From positions 1 to 64,000 of the forward strand of contig JAVSML010020823.1 of assembly GCA_038503035.1 (NCBI GenBank): DNA of 64,000 nt, written 5' to 3'. A model generated the notes under the pieces. The model saw nothing but the letters and a program-made list of their open reading frames with translations. It made no database searches and was not told where the DNA came from. Below, one piece after another: positions 1-27,300 of the stretch. This DNA is from Crocodylus rhombifer. Taxonomy: Eukaryota; Chordata; Crocodylia; Crocodylidae. A program made the translations under genes and the position numbers. How positions within the stretch are numbered: position 1 is the stretch's first letter; each line of letters starts with the position of its first letter.

Positions 1-10867
<10,867 letters not shown>

Positions 10868-10972
10868 GGCCGTAGGACACCTGCCCCCCCCGAGGGGGCT
10901 GAGCCCACGGTGCATTTGCGGAGGCCTTGGGGCACAGAGCCAGAGGCAGCCAGGCTGTGCCCAGCCCCCTCA

Positions 10973-11014
10973 GCACGGCATGGCACGGCACGGCACGGCA
11001 CGGCACGGCACGGT
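10973..11014. repeat. CACGG pentanucleotide microsatellite
   Basis: About eight tandem CACGG/GGCAC units with two interruptions (CATGG near the left end, CGGTA at the right end), about 105 bases after the XKR7 stop codon. CpG-dense. Confidence 0.9.
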
Positions 11015-14000
11015 ACAGGGGGAAGCGTTGGTGCCCTGGAGCAGGCCAGTCCCATTTCTTCTCAGCATTTTGCCTTTTTTGTTCATTAGCACTGACAGCC
11101 CCATTCGCCTCCTGCTCTGCACCCCCGCTGGGGGGAGCGAGGGCACCTGGTGCTATTCCCCCACCCGCCTCAATGCGCTCCCCTCCCCTGCGGTGCCACG
11201 GCCACGTTTTCCACCCCTGACAGCCTCGCCAGATACCCCGTTCCCTGCCATCGGGCTACGTCCACCCTGGGTGGGGAGGGGTCGTCACTGCTGAAATACC
11301 TCACCTGCACCTGAGCCCAAATAGCCACAGTCTTCGGAGCGCCTGCCTGAGCTCCTGGCGAGGGGTTAGGACAGGGAGCTGGCAGCCCAGGAGGGAAATG
11401 CCCAGGCCCCAGCATCAGCAACCAGCCTCAGGATGAGGCTTGGCTAGAGCTGAGGGCAGGAGCAGTGGGTGCGCCGATGTTAACTGGGTGCATGGTGCCG
11501 TGGGCAGCTTTGGGGTGGGTGAGAGGTGCCCACGGGTGCTGGTGCTGGCATGCCCTAGGGCCGGGGTGCTGTGGCATGTGGGCACACTGCAGTGGGGTCA
11601 TGGGTGGGTATTACTCCAACATTTCCTAGCTCTGGGCTCCTCCAGGACATGGTGGGGACAAGATCAGTGGCAGCCAAGGAGGCAGGTCTGCAGAGCCAGG
11701 CAGGTGGGGGAAGCTGGGGGCACCGGGTCCCTGCTCCTGTGCCAGCGCCAGGCTGGGCTGGGTCTCCGGGCGCCAGGGATTACAGGCGGTGTGCCCAGGG
11801 CCCTGCCCCACAAAGGGCCAGGCATCTCGTGTGCTGGGGTGCAGGGGGCTGTCTCAGCTCAGGGTCGGGGGGCCTGGTGGGCCAGCACGGAGGGGCGCGG
11901 AGAGCTGAGCTGGAGCCTCCCCACGGCAGGGATCTCACACGGGGCGGGGCTGCCTCAGCTGTGCGCCTGACCCACTGCCCAGAGGAAGGGAGCTCCTGCC
12001 AACACAATAGCTCCTGCCCAGGGGAAGGCCAGCAGGCAGGAAACACCGGCCCCTTTGCTGCCCTGGAGAAGAGAGCCAAGCGCCGCCTTTCCCAGCCCCG
12101 CTGCTCAGGACAGAGCCACGCCAGGCCTCTGCCCAGGGCACCCGGCAGCTCCTGCCTGCCATCCCCTGCTTGCAGTTTTCTGCCTCTAGAAAATCTGCCA
12201 TTTTGCTAGTCGTGGGGGGAGAGGGAGGTCTTCGCCTTCGCTCACCAGCTGGCTGGGGAGGGAGTGGGTGCCCACGTGGGTGTGAGCATGGAGGGCCAGC
12301 CCTCCTGGTTAGCAGGAGCGCGTGGGCACACACACAGTGTGGGGTCTGGGCTGGCACAGCCGCACCTCCAGTGACGGGCTCCGACCCTGCTGCCCATGCC
12401 CAGGTGATCCGCTGACGGCATGGGCACACGGGCCCTTGTTGATCAGCAAGGGCCAGCCTGGGCGGCACAGGGGCTGGGTGCGCCATTCCCATGGGCAGGC
12501 ACGAGCAACACGGGTCGGAGTCCCCCGTGGCACCCGCGACAGGGTCGCAGCCATGGAGAGGGTAGAGGGGAACCCAAGGAGTATTAGGATCCAGGGCCAG
12601 GCCCGGGTGCAAGGTGGGGGGTAAAAGGGGGAGGCTGGGGAGAGACCAGCTGAGGGCGGTGTGTCTGCCTGCCCCGCCTTGCACCCACGCAGCTCTTCCC
12701 TGGTGCCCCGCACCTCCGTGTTGCAGGCTGGGCACGGCCCCTGCCGAGGCCCCGGCTGCCAGGGTCCTGAGTGGGGACAGGGGAGGACTGGAGCGCCCAG
12801 GTGTGTGCTGCCCTTAGGGGTTTAACCCGCTGGAAGGTGAGGGGCACGCGTGAGAGCAGGGTGCGTCTCCTGTCCCCAGACAGGGCCACCCAGAAAGGGG
12901 CTGGGCAGGGAGGGCGCACGCCAGCTGTGTTCCCCCACCGCCCGAGCCCAGCAGGGCCAGGCCTAGCCTGGCTTTCCCCGTCCTTCCCCCCGTCCTGCGG
13001 GGCATGGAGAGGAAGGAGCCGTGCGGGAGATGCTGGGTCCCCAGGCTGTGTTGTGCCACGGCCTGTCCCGGTGCCCGGCGTGCCTGCCCGGCCGTGGTGC
13101 AGCATCTGCTTGGCGTGAGCGGTGTGCGTGTGTGTGATGTGAAACGATCTACCTCAGCTGCGGCTGCTGGGCGGAGGGGGCACGGCTCGATTGGAAAGAC
13201 TGGAGCCCGCTGTGCCAGGCGAGCGAGATCAGCAGCTCGGGGCAGGCTCCCAGCTCTGTGTTGGGGGGTGGCCGCTTCCCTCGTGGCAAGGAGACCCCCT
13301 CCACGCTGAGAGCAGGGTTGGGCCCTTGGTTGTATGTGGCCAGGGTCCTCGCCGACCCGCGCTCAGGCCCTGCCCGGGGAGACTCCTGCAGGCACGCTCG
13401 CTGGCTTTGCTGCCGGCTGGCCCCTGTCACCAGGGTCCCTGTCTGCACCGTTCATGGGGTCTGGCTTCAGGCTGTCCACCCCACCCCTGCACTGGAGCTT
13501 CCCTAGGCGCTGGGCACGTGGAGGACCAGGCGCTGAGTGCACCTGCCTGCCCGCACGCTGCAGTGCTGGAAGGACACGGGCCCCTCAGGGACCACGGGCA
13601 CCATCCCAGGATGCTCTCCTTGGAGCAGGGTTTGTCCGGCGGGGGTCACAGGAAGGGTGGAGCATTGGGCAGGATGGCTCCCTCCCCTCCCCTCTTTGGC
13701 TGGGTAAGCGCCCCCGTCTTCCCCTCCCCGGCCTGGTGCAGCGAGACCCTCGTCTGCTTGAGCCCCTGCTGTGTGGAGCTGCCCACAGGGTCACTGCTTG
13801 GCAGCTGGACAGGGGCTAGCGCGCTCCCCACACACCTATGCATTTCCCTTGCACATCTGCCCTTCTCCGGTGCTGCCAGCTCACTGCAGAGAGCAGTATC
13901 CCGTGGGGTGTAAATCAGGCTGGGCTTGGCCCCTGGCACTGCACAGCCAGGGTAGCGTGTGCTGGGTGGGCTGGTGCCTGCAGTCGCTGAGTGGTGCGGT

Positions 14001-14389
14001 CACCCGGTGCTGCCCCGTAGCCTGGTCCGTGCTCCCACCGCGAGCGTGTCACATCTCTGCAGTGTGTTCACACCCTGCATCTGCATCCCCATGCCCTGGC
14101 GGGACCTTGCAGCCTGTCTGCGGGGATCCAGGCTCTGCCCGATGCCGGCTGCTCTCACTGTGCCAAGGCTCCTGGAGACCAGCCCAGGCCGGGATCTCGT
14201 CTCAGCAGTGCAAATCCGCACTCACCGGCCCTGCATTTACTGGAGTAGAAACAAGAGCAGAATCAGGCCCGCCAGCGTCGCGCCTGCACTGCTCCCCCCA
14301 CGCCCAGCCGGCCCCGTTACCCCGCACGCCTTCCACGTCGCCCCACGCGCAGGCTGTGTGCTGGCCCCCTGCGCCGGCTGCAGCCTGCA

Positions 14390-14450
14390 TCGTTACAGCA
14401 ATTAGCAGAATGTTTGCATTTTCTCTGGCAGATTGTCACTGATGCCATCT
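14390..14450. promoter_or_regulatory. AT-rich conserved-looking island downstream of XKR7
   Basis: It contains GCAATTAGCAGAATG, TTTGCATTTTC and GATTGTCACTGATG in 55 bases, isolated in GC-rich sequence. It could be an element within the XKR7 3' UTR. Conservation is not tested. Confidence 0.28.
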
Positions 14451-15913
14451 GAGGCCTACCTGATGGCAGGCAGCGTGCAGCTGGTGGCCCACTGTGGCTG
14501 GGAAGCTCGGGAAGCGATGGATGACAGGCCAGGAGCTGGTGGGGGGAGGAGGCTTTTCTGTCACCGACTCCTAGCACCGGGGACCGGCAGGGTCGGGGTC
14601 AGACAGTGAGGGCATGCCGGACAGCGTGTCCCCACTGCTGACAGCCTGCACCACCCAGGCTTTAACCTCTCGTTTGGGTGGCTGTTTTGCAAGCCCCTGT
14701 TGCCAAAAAGCATTGAGCCTTCACAGGGATGGGTTTGCTCCCAGCTCTAGTGACCCGCAGCCTGGGAAATCCCTCCAAAGCCAGGTGGGACATGTGGCCA
14801 AGTGCCCTGTGCGTGGGTCCTCATCACAGACAAGTTGGGGGCTCTGTACTGGCAGCCCAGGAGCCTGCCTGGTGGGAGCTGGTGGCTCTGGAGTCCCCAG
14901 CTCTAGTAATTCGCTGTGCTGGAGGATCTCTGCGGGGTGCAAGTTGTGTTTGTCCTTCGGTGGCTTTCTTGCCTTGGGGAAGCATGTTTAGCTCTGGACT
15001 AAAGTGGCAGCTGGCATCCGGTGAGCTGCTGGGGAAGGAGCTGTGTCTGGAGCCTGGGGTCTAGGCCTGGGAGATGGGAGGTCGGGTCCTTTTTGTGGCT
15101 GGGCTTCTCAATCCTTGCATCGAGTCACTGGGCCTTTGGGCACGGGGCTGTCTCTGCCTGGCAAGGGTGCGAGGGCTGATTTAACAGGGGTAAAGGGCTT
15201 GGCAATTCCCAAACGGTGCTAATGAGATGCTGTCCCCCCCGGGTGCCCCCTGCCCTGCCTTCGACCTGCCCCCAGGAGCAGCACTGAGAAGATCACGTTG
15301 GTTTTCTAGCCCCGTAAATGGCTCTCAGTTGCAAAGTCCTGCTTTTCCCATCTGCAGGGCTCGGTGCTCGGCCAAGGACTGAGCCGCGTTCTCATTTCAC
15401 GCCTCGGCTTCGTGCTGTTGGCGTGTCGCAGATGCGGGCTCCCGGCACGCCCTGCCCTGCCCTGGGTTCCCGGGCTTCGGAGAAAAGAAGGGGCTGAGCA
15501 AGCTGCACATTGCCCCAGTGATTTCCCCCCAACACGCCTCCTCTCTCTCTTCCCCTGGGCTCAGGCAGCAGGCCCTGGAGCAAATTCAGAGCCAGGCGGG
15601 AGGGAATTGCAGTGCCAAAAGCTCCGTGCCAGCTGGAGCATGGATGGGGCAGGTCCCAGGACACGCGGGGCCGTGCGGGTGGTGGACGGGGGTGTCGGCA
15701 GCAGCCAGCGACCCGGAGCCTCCAGGTGCTACGTCACGAGGCCGGCGGGGGCTGTGGTCCCTCGCTGAGATGGAGGGGGTGTCCCGGAGGCCTGTCAGGG
15801 CGGCGTTGCTGCACCGGTGGGACAGCAGTGTCGCTGCGGATGGGGCCCAGGGCTGCCCTGGGCTTGTGCTGGGTGCGTGTGGACAAGTGCAGGGCGTTCT
15901 GCTCTGTGCTGGA

Positions 15914-15950
15914 GCATGCATGTGCATGCGTGCGTGCACGTGTGTGCAGG
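15914..15950. repeat. Alternating purine-pyrimidine tract (Z-DNA-prone)
   Basis: A run of GCATGCATGTGCATGCGTGC type followed by GTGCACGTGTGTGC, almost perfectly alternating over about 36 bases. Confidence 0.8.
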
Positions 15951-17136
15951 TGCAGGTGTTCAGTGGCGCTCTGTGATGCGACCCGGTCCGGTGCAGGTGG
16001 CCTGAGCTCTCCGGCCTTCCCGGCTTCCAGCTGGCACGGGGGGCAGAGGGTGGGTTGCAGCTTCCCAGCGATACCCCTCGGTTTGCCAGGAACTAGGACC
16101 CCCCTGAACAGAGCTGGTGTATGGCTGTTGTAGAGGGCACGGTGGTCTCAGGCAGGCTGAGGCACGGCCGGGGGGGATCCCGCCCGGGCTCAGCCATGAC
16201 CTTGAGGGGAGGGATGGGCAGGTCTGTCTGTGTCCTGAGCCACGGGCACGTGATGCCACAGACGAGTCTTCTCGGGGAAGAGTGGGCACGGGCACCCGCC
16301 GACCCAAGGGCCAATCTTCTATGCACTCTAGCCACGGTATTCTCAGCCTCCCGGCCGCTCTGGGAGAGGGGAACCTCATCGCACCTGCAATAATCTTAAA
16401 GCTAGTCAGCGGCTGGATGGCGGGGGGGGCAGACCCAGGTGGGGGCAGACAAGCTGAGCTGCCCCAGCTCTTCTCCCCTTCCCTGGCAGGTGAGTCCCTC
16501 CCCCGCTCACGTCCGTCTGCCTCTCAAGGCACCAGGGCAGGGGAGACGGGGTCCAGGGGAGCCAGGCGGGTCTCCGTGGATCCGAGCCCCGCCGGGATGG
16601 GACACGTGCATCCTCTGTGGCTGTCGCTGAACTCTCGAGAGGGCTGCAGACCACCCGCCGGGCGAAAAGGCAGTCATGGGGATCCTCATCCGTGCCACCG
16701 CGTTGCCCCCAGGGGCAAGGAGAGGCAGGGAGGAGAGTGGGACCCTGAGGGGGAAGGGGAGTATCCAGAGCCTGGATGAAGGGGCCCCAGCCAAATCCAG
16801 GCCCCAGCTCAGGCTCAAGTTCGGCCCGTGGCTCAGTGGGGTCAGGCCGTTCGGGTCCAATCCAAGCTCCGGGGTCTGACGGTGCTGCGGGGGTGAGGCC
16901 ATGCTGCCCCCAGCGCTCGGGGAGCTGGGCCAGGGGCTGGGCGGCTCTCTCTGTCTCGAAAGCGCTGGCGGCGGGGAGCTTCATGGGGGCGGCTGGCTGC
17001 TGACTCCCGGGGTTCGAGCCGCATGCCGTGCGGCCCCACGGGCCACTTCCGCTTGCCTTGGGCCAGTCTCTGGGAGACGTCTCCTCCCCGCACCCTCCCG
17101 CCAGGATCTGGACACCCTGCGGTCGCGGTCACGGAC

Positions 17137-17144
17137 TGTAAATA
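17137..17144 (+). promoter_or_regulatory. Pumilio-type element TGTAAATA
   Basis: Exact match to the UGUANAUA Pumilio/FBF consensus, about 165 bases before the distal poly(A) signal of the presumed XKR7 3' UTR. One motif only, so function is inferred. Confidence 0.4.
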
Positions 17145-17292
17145 CTGTGTGTGCCACCTTCTTCCTCCTTCCAGCCGGCGCGGCAGGATGGGCCGGGCCG
17201 GGCCGGGCGGGAGGAGCCCGTGGTTCTGTACTGAGACTTTTTTGTATACCACAAACTTTTTGTATATTTTTAATTTTGCTGCAACATGAGAT

Positions 17293-17312
17293 ATTAAAGT
17301 CATTTCAATAAA
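17293..17312 (+). terminator. XKR7: Poly(A) signals of presumed XKR7 transcript
   Basis: ATTAAA at 17293-17298 and AATAAA at 17307-17312 follow an AT-rich block with TTTTTGTATA repeats. They lie about 0.9 kb before the CCM2L start codon. Confidence 0.6.
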
Positions 17313-18218
17313 CCCCGCGGCAGGCCTCGTCCTTGCTGCCCCCCACAACCGCCCCACCCCTGCCTGACGGACGTGTCGGGGGTGGCACCGGGGGAGCCCA
17401 GGAGGAGAGGGTGCGTTGGGTCTGCTTTCGTGCGTTGGGCACCAGGCGTGACACTGGATCTGCTGAGAGGGGACGGATCTTCGACAGCTGGTGCCGAGTG
17501 ACCTTCACACCCGTCTCGTCTCGGAGAAAAGGATGGTGTTCGGCAGCCCCTGGAGGCTCCTGGCTCCCAGGATTAATAAGCTCCCCTGAGCGTGTCCCTT
17601 CCTGCCCATCACTCACCCCCAAGGCTGGAGGGGGAAGCGGCCGTGCTGGGAGCCAGGGGGAAGAGGACGTCTCCAGGCAGCTGCAGCCCTGTGCCCCAGC
17701 GCTGCGCTGCTCGGACCCGTGGCTCCCAGCATTTGCGCGAGCTCTGGCGTAGCCGCCGTGCCAGGCCTTTGCTCCAGCATGCGAGCGCATGGGGGACCGG
17801 CGAGCACCATGAGGGGGTGGTGGGACGGGGGTCGGGAGGCCTTGCCTTTCAAGGCGGCCCTGCCAGAGCCGCTGCACGGGAGCATCCTCTTGGGCCCTGA
17901 GTCCTGAGGTGCGATGGTTCGACAGGGCAAGCAAAGCCCTGCCCGGTGCCTAAGAGGCGCGTGCATGAGATAGACACGCACGCAGGTTGGAGGGGGGCAC
18001 CAAGCTGGCAGCCACGGCGCGGGGACAGAACAGGGCCCGGAGCTGGGCAGAGGCTGGAGGGGGCAGCCCCAGCCCAGGCACTCGGCGCTCCCAGGAGGGG
18101 CAGGAACTCGCACCAGGGCGGGGGCCGGTGGAGTTTCCGACACAGGAAAATAACAAAGGAGCTGAAGGCAGAGGGAAACACCGCCTGTGCTGGGACGGGA
18201 GCGGCGCAGGATCAGGAC
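17313..18218 (+). promoter_or_regulatory. XKR7-CCM2L intergenic interval, CCM2L promoter and 5' UTR
   Basis: About 0.9 kb of GC-rich sequence directly upstream of the CCM2L start codon. It must hold the CCM2L promoter unless an untranslated exon lies further away. No TATA box is evident. A CACAGGAAAATAACAAAGG stretch at 18141-18159 has an ETS core (GGAA) followed by a forkhead-like AATAACAAA, a pairing used in endothelial genes. The transcription start cannot be placed. Confidence 0.4.
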
Positions 18219-22705
<4,487 letters not shown>

Positions 22706-23137
22706 GGGGGGACCCTGGCCCTGCCTGCTTATGGGAGGCTGAACCCCCGGGCATCCCAGGTGGCACCGGCCTGCGCTCCCCTTCCGCCTGAGGCTGCCCA
22801 GGCCTTTAACCTTGCAGCTCCTGCGATGCTGCCTGCTCTCCCTTGCACGGTCTGCCATCAGGGACAAGGACAGGGAGCCGTAGCCCTTTCCTGATGTGGC
22901 AGGAGCCCGTGAGGATCTCTGCACGCTCCAGGTTGGGAGGGAGGAAGGGGCCGGCTGGAGCTGCTGCTCTTGTTCCAGGGGCTGTGGGGGGAAGCTGCGG
23001 GAGGGGGCAGCTGCTCTGTGCAGGCAGGCGGCTCTTGTTAGCGCTAATTGGATTCCCTCACACCCCCCCTTGAGGGGAGCCCGGAGCCCCTGGGGTGGCA
23101 CTGACATGTGTGATCATTGATGCTGCATGCAATTAAA
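22706..23137 (+). terminator. CCM2L: CCM2L 3' UTR with ATTAAA poly(A) signal
   Basis: About 430 bases follow the stop and end at ATTAAA 23132-23137 in an AT-rich context (GATCATTGATGC). No AATAAA lies closer. Confidence 0.7.
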
Positions 23138-23767
23138 GTCCGGGGCTGGCAGGCGGGTGCAGAGTGCTACGCAGGCCAGCCAGGGAGGTGAGAGGGGGCC
23201 GAGGGGGAGCGTCTCCTTTGTGGGATCAGGGGTGTTGTCTCTGCAGGCTGGAGCTGGCGGAGGGAGCGACCTGCTCTGCACCGGGCTCTGCCGGGGGCAC
23301 GTGCAGGGGGCTCTTGTGGCCTGGGCCCGAAATGCTGGAGGCTGCAAGCGGAAGAGGAGCAGGGGGAGTCAGACCCAGCTCTCTCTCCCCACCAGCCTCC
23401 CCTCTCTGCTGCCCTGCGGCACAAGAGCCTGGGCAAGACAGATCCAGCCCCTGGCAGCTCTTACAGGCTTGCAAGTCTCTGGGCTCCGGCGGCAGCAACC
23501 GGGGAGGGAGCAGCTCCCCAGCCCGGAGAAGGCTCAGCTCAGGGACCAGCGTGGCCCAGGCTGGCATGAGCGAGCCCTGTGCAGTGATGAGGAGCTTGTC
23601 CTCTTTCCAGCAGAGCCGGGAGCAGGACCCGGAGCTGGACGAGCGCGGTGGCCGTGCCAGGCTGGGTGGCGCGGTGCCACGGTGCACAGCTGCCATCTGC
23701 TGGCCCCGTGGACGATTGCGGCAGCCACGGCCCGGCTGGGTCTGGGCAATGAGGAACTCGCCGAGGC

Positions 23768-23825
23768 AGTGTGGTGCAGCGGGTAGAGCTGGGATGCGGG
23801 GCTCTGGGAGCCCCCAGCCATGCTT
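23768..23825 (+). repeat. 58-bp tRNA-like/hairpin module, copy 1
   Basis: It starts AGTGTGGTGCAGCGGGTAG, with a tRNA A-box-like TGGTGCAGCGG, and includes a strong hairpin GGGGCTC-TGG-GAGCCCC extended by GCTGG/CCAGC. It differs from copy 2 by one base (C/T). Similarity stops abruptly at both ends. A SINE-head origin is likely but not proven. Confidence 0.65.
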
Positions 23826-24218
23826 GGCGACCCCCCGCGACGCCTCCCTGACAAGGCGGGGAGATGCCGAGGGCTTTAGGGCAGCCTTGCCTACTGCGGC
23901 GGGCACCAGGGAGCTGCTCTGCCCTGCCAGATGTGACCCTGTGCGGCTCTGGAGGGAGGAAATGGACCCCACGGCCCCTCTCTGGGCTGGGTAGGGGCAG
24001 GTTTCTGGGGCTTTGGTGCCCTGAGTTGGAAGAGGCTCTGGGGGACCCTCCCCACCTGATGTATCCAGCAAGAGCCGGCTCAGGCCGTCTGCCCGCGCGG
24101 AGATGGGTTGTGAGCCGCAAACAGTGGTGCCATTTGCATTGCCCCGGGGCTGCGGCTGTGCGAGACAGTGCAGCTGCAGGGCTCTCATCAGGGAGACCCT
24201 GCTCCTGGGCAGGGAGGG

Positions 24219-24276
24219 AGTGTGGTGCAGCGGGTAGAGCTGGGATGTGGGGCTCTGGGAGCCCCCAGCCATGCTT
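24219..24276 (+). repeat. 58-bp tRNA-like/hairpin module, copy 2
   Basis: 57 of 58 bases match the copy at 23768-23825, in the same orientation and 451 bases downstream. Flanks are unrelated. Confidence 0.65.
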
Positions 24277-27149
24277 CCCACCTTGGCACTGGGTGGCGCT
24301 AATGGGCAGCCACTGCCAGCCCCCCATGCCCGGCCTGGCTCTGGGGAGGCAACATCTGCATTAGTGCTCCCACGCCTAGGCCTGCCCTGCCAGGGGTGGG
24401 AAGGCGACGGTCTCACAGCCTTGGCCCGACCCACGGCCAAACCCGAGCCACAAGTTTCCTTTTCCGTGGAGGAGGAAACCTACCTCCGCACCTCTGAGGG
24501 GCCGGGGAAACAAAGGGGAAGTTTCTATCTTGGTGCGCTGACGTCGCGTGGGCGTAGCAGGCCTGGAGAGAGCTGCGAGCAGCTCCGGGCTGGCTGCAGC
24601 ATCTGGCACCGCCCGAGGGGAAGCTCCTGGCATTGGCTTGGCCCCTTCCTTGGCTCCGCACCAAAGCCCCCCACGCTTCTCATTTGCGCCGTGGGGAAGG
24701 GTTTGGGGGCCCTAATGCTGGGACCCAGTGTGAGAGATAGGTGGGTTGAATTGTTGGGCAGGGTGGCAAAGAGTCTTTCAAAGGTGCCCTGCACCTGCTC
24801 CCTGCACAGGGCCCAGACTGGAAATATGGGCCCTGGGTCCAGAGAGTTGTGGCCCCTGGGCCCAAGCTCAGCACGCAACCCTGGTAAGCACCTGCTGACC
24901 ACGGGGCCTCCCCCCTCCCCCCAGTCCTGGCTGCCATCCTGCAGCTGACGGGGTCCTGCTGGGCCCTCCCAGGCAGAGGGAAGGGGTCGCAGGCAGGTGC
25001 TGACACCCAATTATTTCTCCAAGCTTGTGATATGCAAATGCAGCTGAGCAAGCAACCAAGACACCGTTGCCGGGGCAGGGTGTGCGGCACGCCCAGGCTC
25101 ACGCCTTCCTGGCTGGTCCCGGCTCTGCCCCAGCGCGGTCTGTCAAGCGAGGGCCGTGGCTGCAGCCGGGCGTGCAGAGCTGTGCCCTCTTCCAGCCATT
25201 CGGGGCTCGCTCGGGACAAGGGAATCGTGAGCATTTCTCGTGGCAGGGGCCAGGTGAGGTTTGGGAGGGGGGCCCTGTGCATTGGGTGGCCCCACTAGAG
25301 ACCCAGCACAGCGGAGAGGGAGTGGAGGTGAAGGGGTCTCTGTGCCCCCCTCCCCACCGACAGGAGTTGACTCCCCCTGGGAGAGGCTGGGAACAAGCAC
25401 AGCCCCACCAGTGCGAGGCCAGCAGCTTGTCTAACTCTCCCCGCACGCCCCCGGTGCCAGGCAGGGACTCCTTAGCAGGTACCATGGCACAGCAGGAAAG
25501 TCAGGCAGGACAGGACCGGGGTGGGATCTAGTCCCAGCCCTGCTCAGGCCCTCAAGCACATCTTGCTTATCTGGGCAAACTGCATCCTAACCCAGAAGCA
25601 CCTGTGGGCAGACTGCTTAGCTAACCCACCCTGTGCTAAACAGCCCACTCCTGGGGGGACATAGTGATGCTGCCTTGCTGGGAGCACTGTGAGGACCAAG
25701 GCTGGGCCTGGTGAGTCCCCTTGCAGCCACTAGTCCTGTCCTGGTGCGGTCGGAGCTGCCTGGACGTGGTGCTCCCTGCGGGGCAACTGCTGCCTGCCTC
25801 TGGGGAGCTGGCTCAGCCTGGGGCCTGCTAAATGCTAGGCTTGAAAAGTGCCCACGTGGAGGCTGGGGGGACCCGGTGTGAAGCTGGATTCCCGCAGCTG
25901 CGCGAGGCAAGACGCCAGACCTTGGAGTCCCAGCCGGGGAGTGGGAAGGTGCTCCCGCTCTCCTCTGCCCTGGCCTGCTCCATGAGTTGCCCAGGCTTGC
26001 AGGGCTCTGTGGTTTTTATGCAGGCCCCTCTCTTCCCCCAGCTCGGCGACGGGGCTCAGCCCTGGCTCCCCGCAGAGGGGTCCTCACTAGGCTCCCCAGG
26101 CGCTGCCGAAGCCTCAGCTACGCGCTCCCCACCCTGCTGCCTACACCCCGGCTCACTTCCTCAGAAACACCCCCGCGTCTTCACTGCCCTTCCTGCTGCT
26201 TCTGCAGCATCTAGCCTCTGGCAAACTTCTGCAGGCCCCAGCGAAGAGACCGCGCTGGGGCAGCGCCTCTCCGCTTTCCCCTTCCCTTTGTGTCTCTCAG
26301 GGCATCCCTGCCTCACCTGCCCCATCAGCAGCTTCTAGCTGGGGTGACTCCTCACCCCAGCTGGTACCTCATCTGCTCACGACCCCAGTAACCGCCTCTC
26401 CCCAGCTCCCGCCTGCCGCCCACCGCCTCCGGGCAGCATCCCCGCAGAGCTGGTCCCTGCGTCTGCAGGAGAGGGGCATGCCAGGCCTGGCCCAGGAGAG
26501 ATCAGGATGGCTCCCCACCCGGTCCCTGGGTGCCAGCTGGACCATGCAGTCGTGCCTTGCTGATCAGCAGGGGGAACTGCCGGGGCATTTCCTCTTTTCT
26601 GCTCCCCAGGGACAGCGCGCTGACTGACGCCACTGAGAGTGGCCTCCTTCTCCGCCTACCTGTGCCAGCCCAGTGCCGGGAAGGCTGCCAGCCGGGCATT
26701 CGGCGCAGCTGGGCGAGAGCTCGGCCTCGGGGCGGTATCTGTCGCGCCGGGTCTGTCTCGGGGTGTCTGCCTCCGGTTCACCCAGGCCCGGGGAGGGGAA
26801 GAGCCGTGGGAAAGTGGAGACAGCGCTGGCAAGAGGAAAGGAGGATTTTTCTGTCTCATGTTAAACCACGGTGCCCTGGGCTCCAAGTCGGGCAGGAGCC
26901 CTGCCAGCTTTCCTGGGGGGAGCTAAGACCCAGGCCATGGCCTAGCCACCCAAAGGAGAAGGAGCTGACCCACAGCCCCGGGCCCTGGGACCGTCCCACG
27001 CACTCGCTGCGCACTTGTCATCGGAGGAGCCAGCTGCAGCGTCCCAAGGTGAGCGATGCCGTGATAACCTCGGGCTGCAGCACAGGAGGGCATTGGAGCA
27101 GAGGTCACTGGGGAGCTTAGGAACTGGAGCCCATAGTGTGAGTGTGCAC

Positions 27150-27300
27150 ACGTGCCTTGGGGAGGCAAGGGCCGGGGTCACGCGTTATGTGCATGCATGC
27201 ATTGGGTGCCAAGGGCCAGGGTCATATGTGTGTGTGTGTGTGCATGCATTGAGGGGCCAAGGACCAGGGTCACACACGTGTGTGCGCGTCTGCCTTCAGG
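27150..27300. repeat. Minisatellite with TG-rich units
   Basis: Three diverged units of about 45-50 bases built as GGCCAAGGRCCAGGGTCA followed by a TG/CA alternating run and GCATGCATTG. A related CATGCATG/TGTATATG tract follows near 27460-27505. Confidence 0.65.

Larger units (their letters stand above)
10868..17312 (+). other. XKR7: Probable XKR7 3' UTR (about 6.4 kb)
   Basis: After the XKR7 stop I see no further coding exon until CCM2L. The first convincing same-strand transcript end is the AT-rich block at 17.2-17.3 kb with two poly(A) signals. The interval holds a CACGG pentanucleotide repeat, an alternating purine-pyrimidine tract, and a small AT-rich conserved-looking island near 14.4 kb. 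Assigning the whole interval to XKR7 is inference; an earlier poly(A) site or a separate lncRNA would fit equally. Confidence 0.5.

Noticed and set aside
23768..23840. Possible tRNA gene
   Set aside because: An A-box-like start is present but no B-box, no cloverleaf and no anticodon arm; better explained as a SINE-like module.
23226..24440. 404-codon open frame on the minus strand after CCM2L
   Set aside because: Low-complexity, includes translation of the two 58-bp repeat modules; no domain; a GC-driven chance frame.
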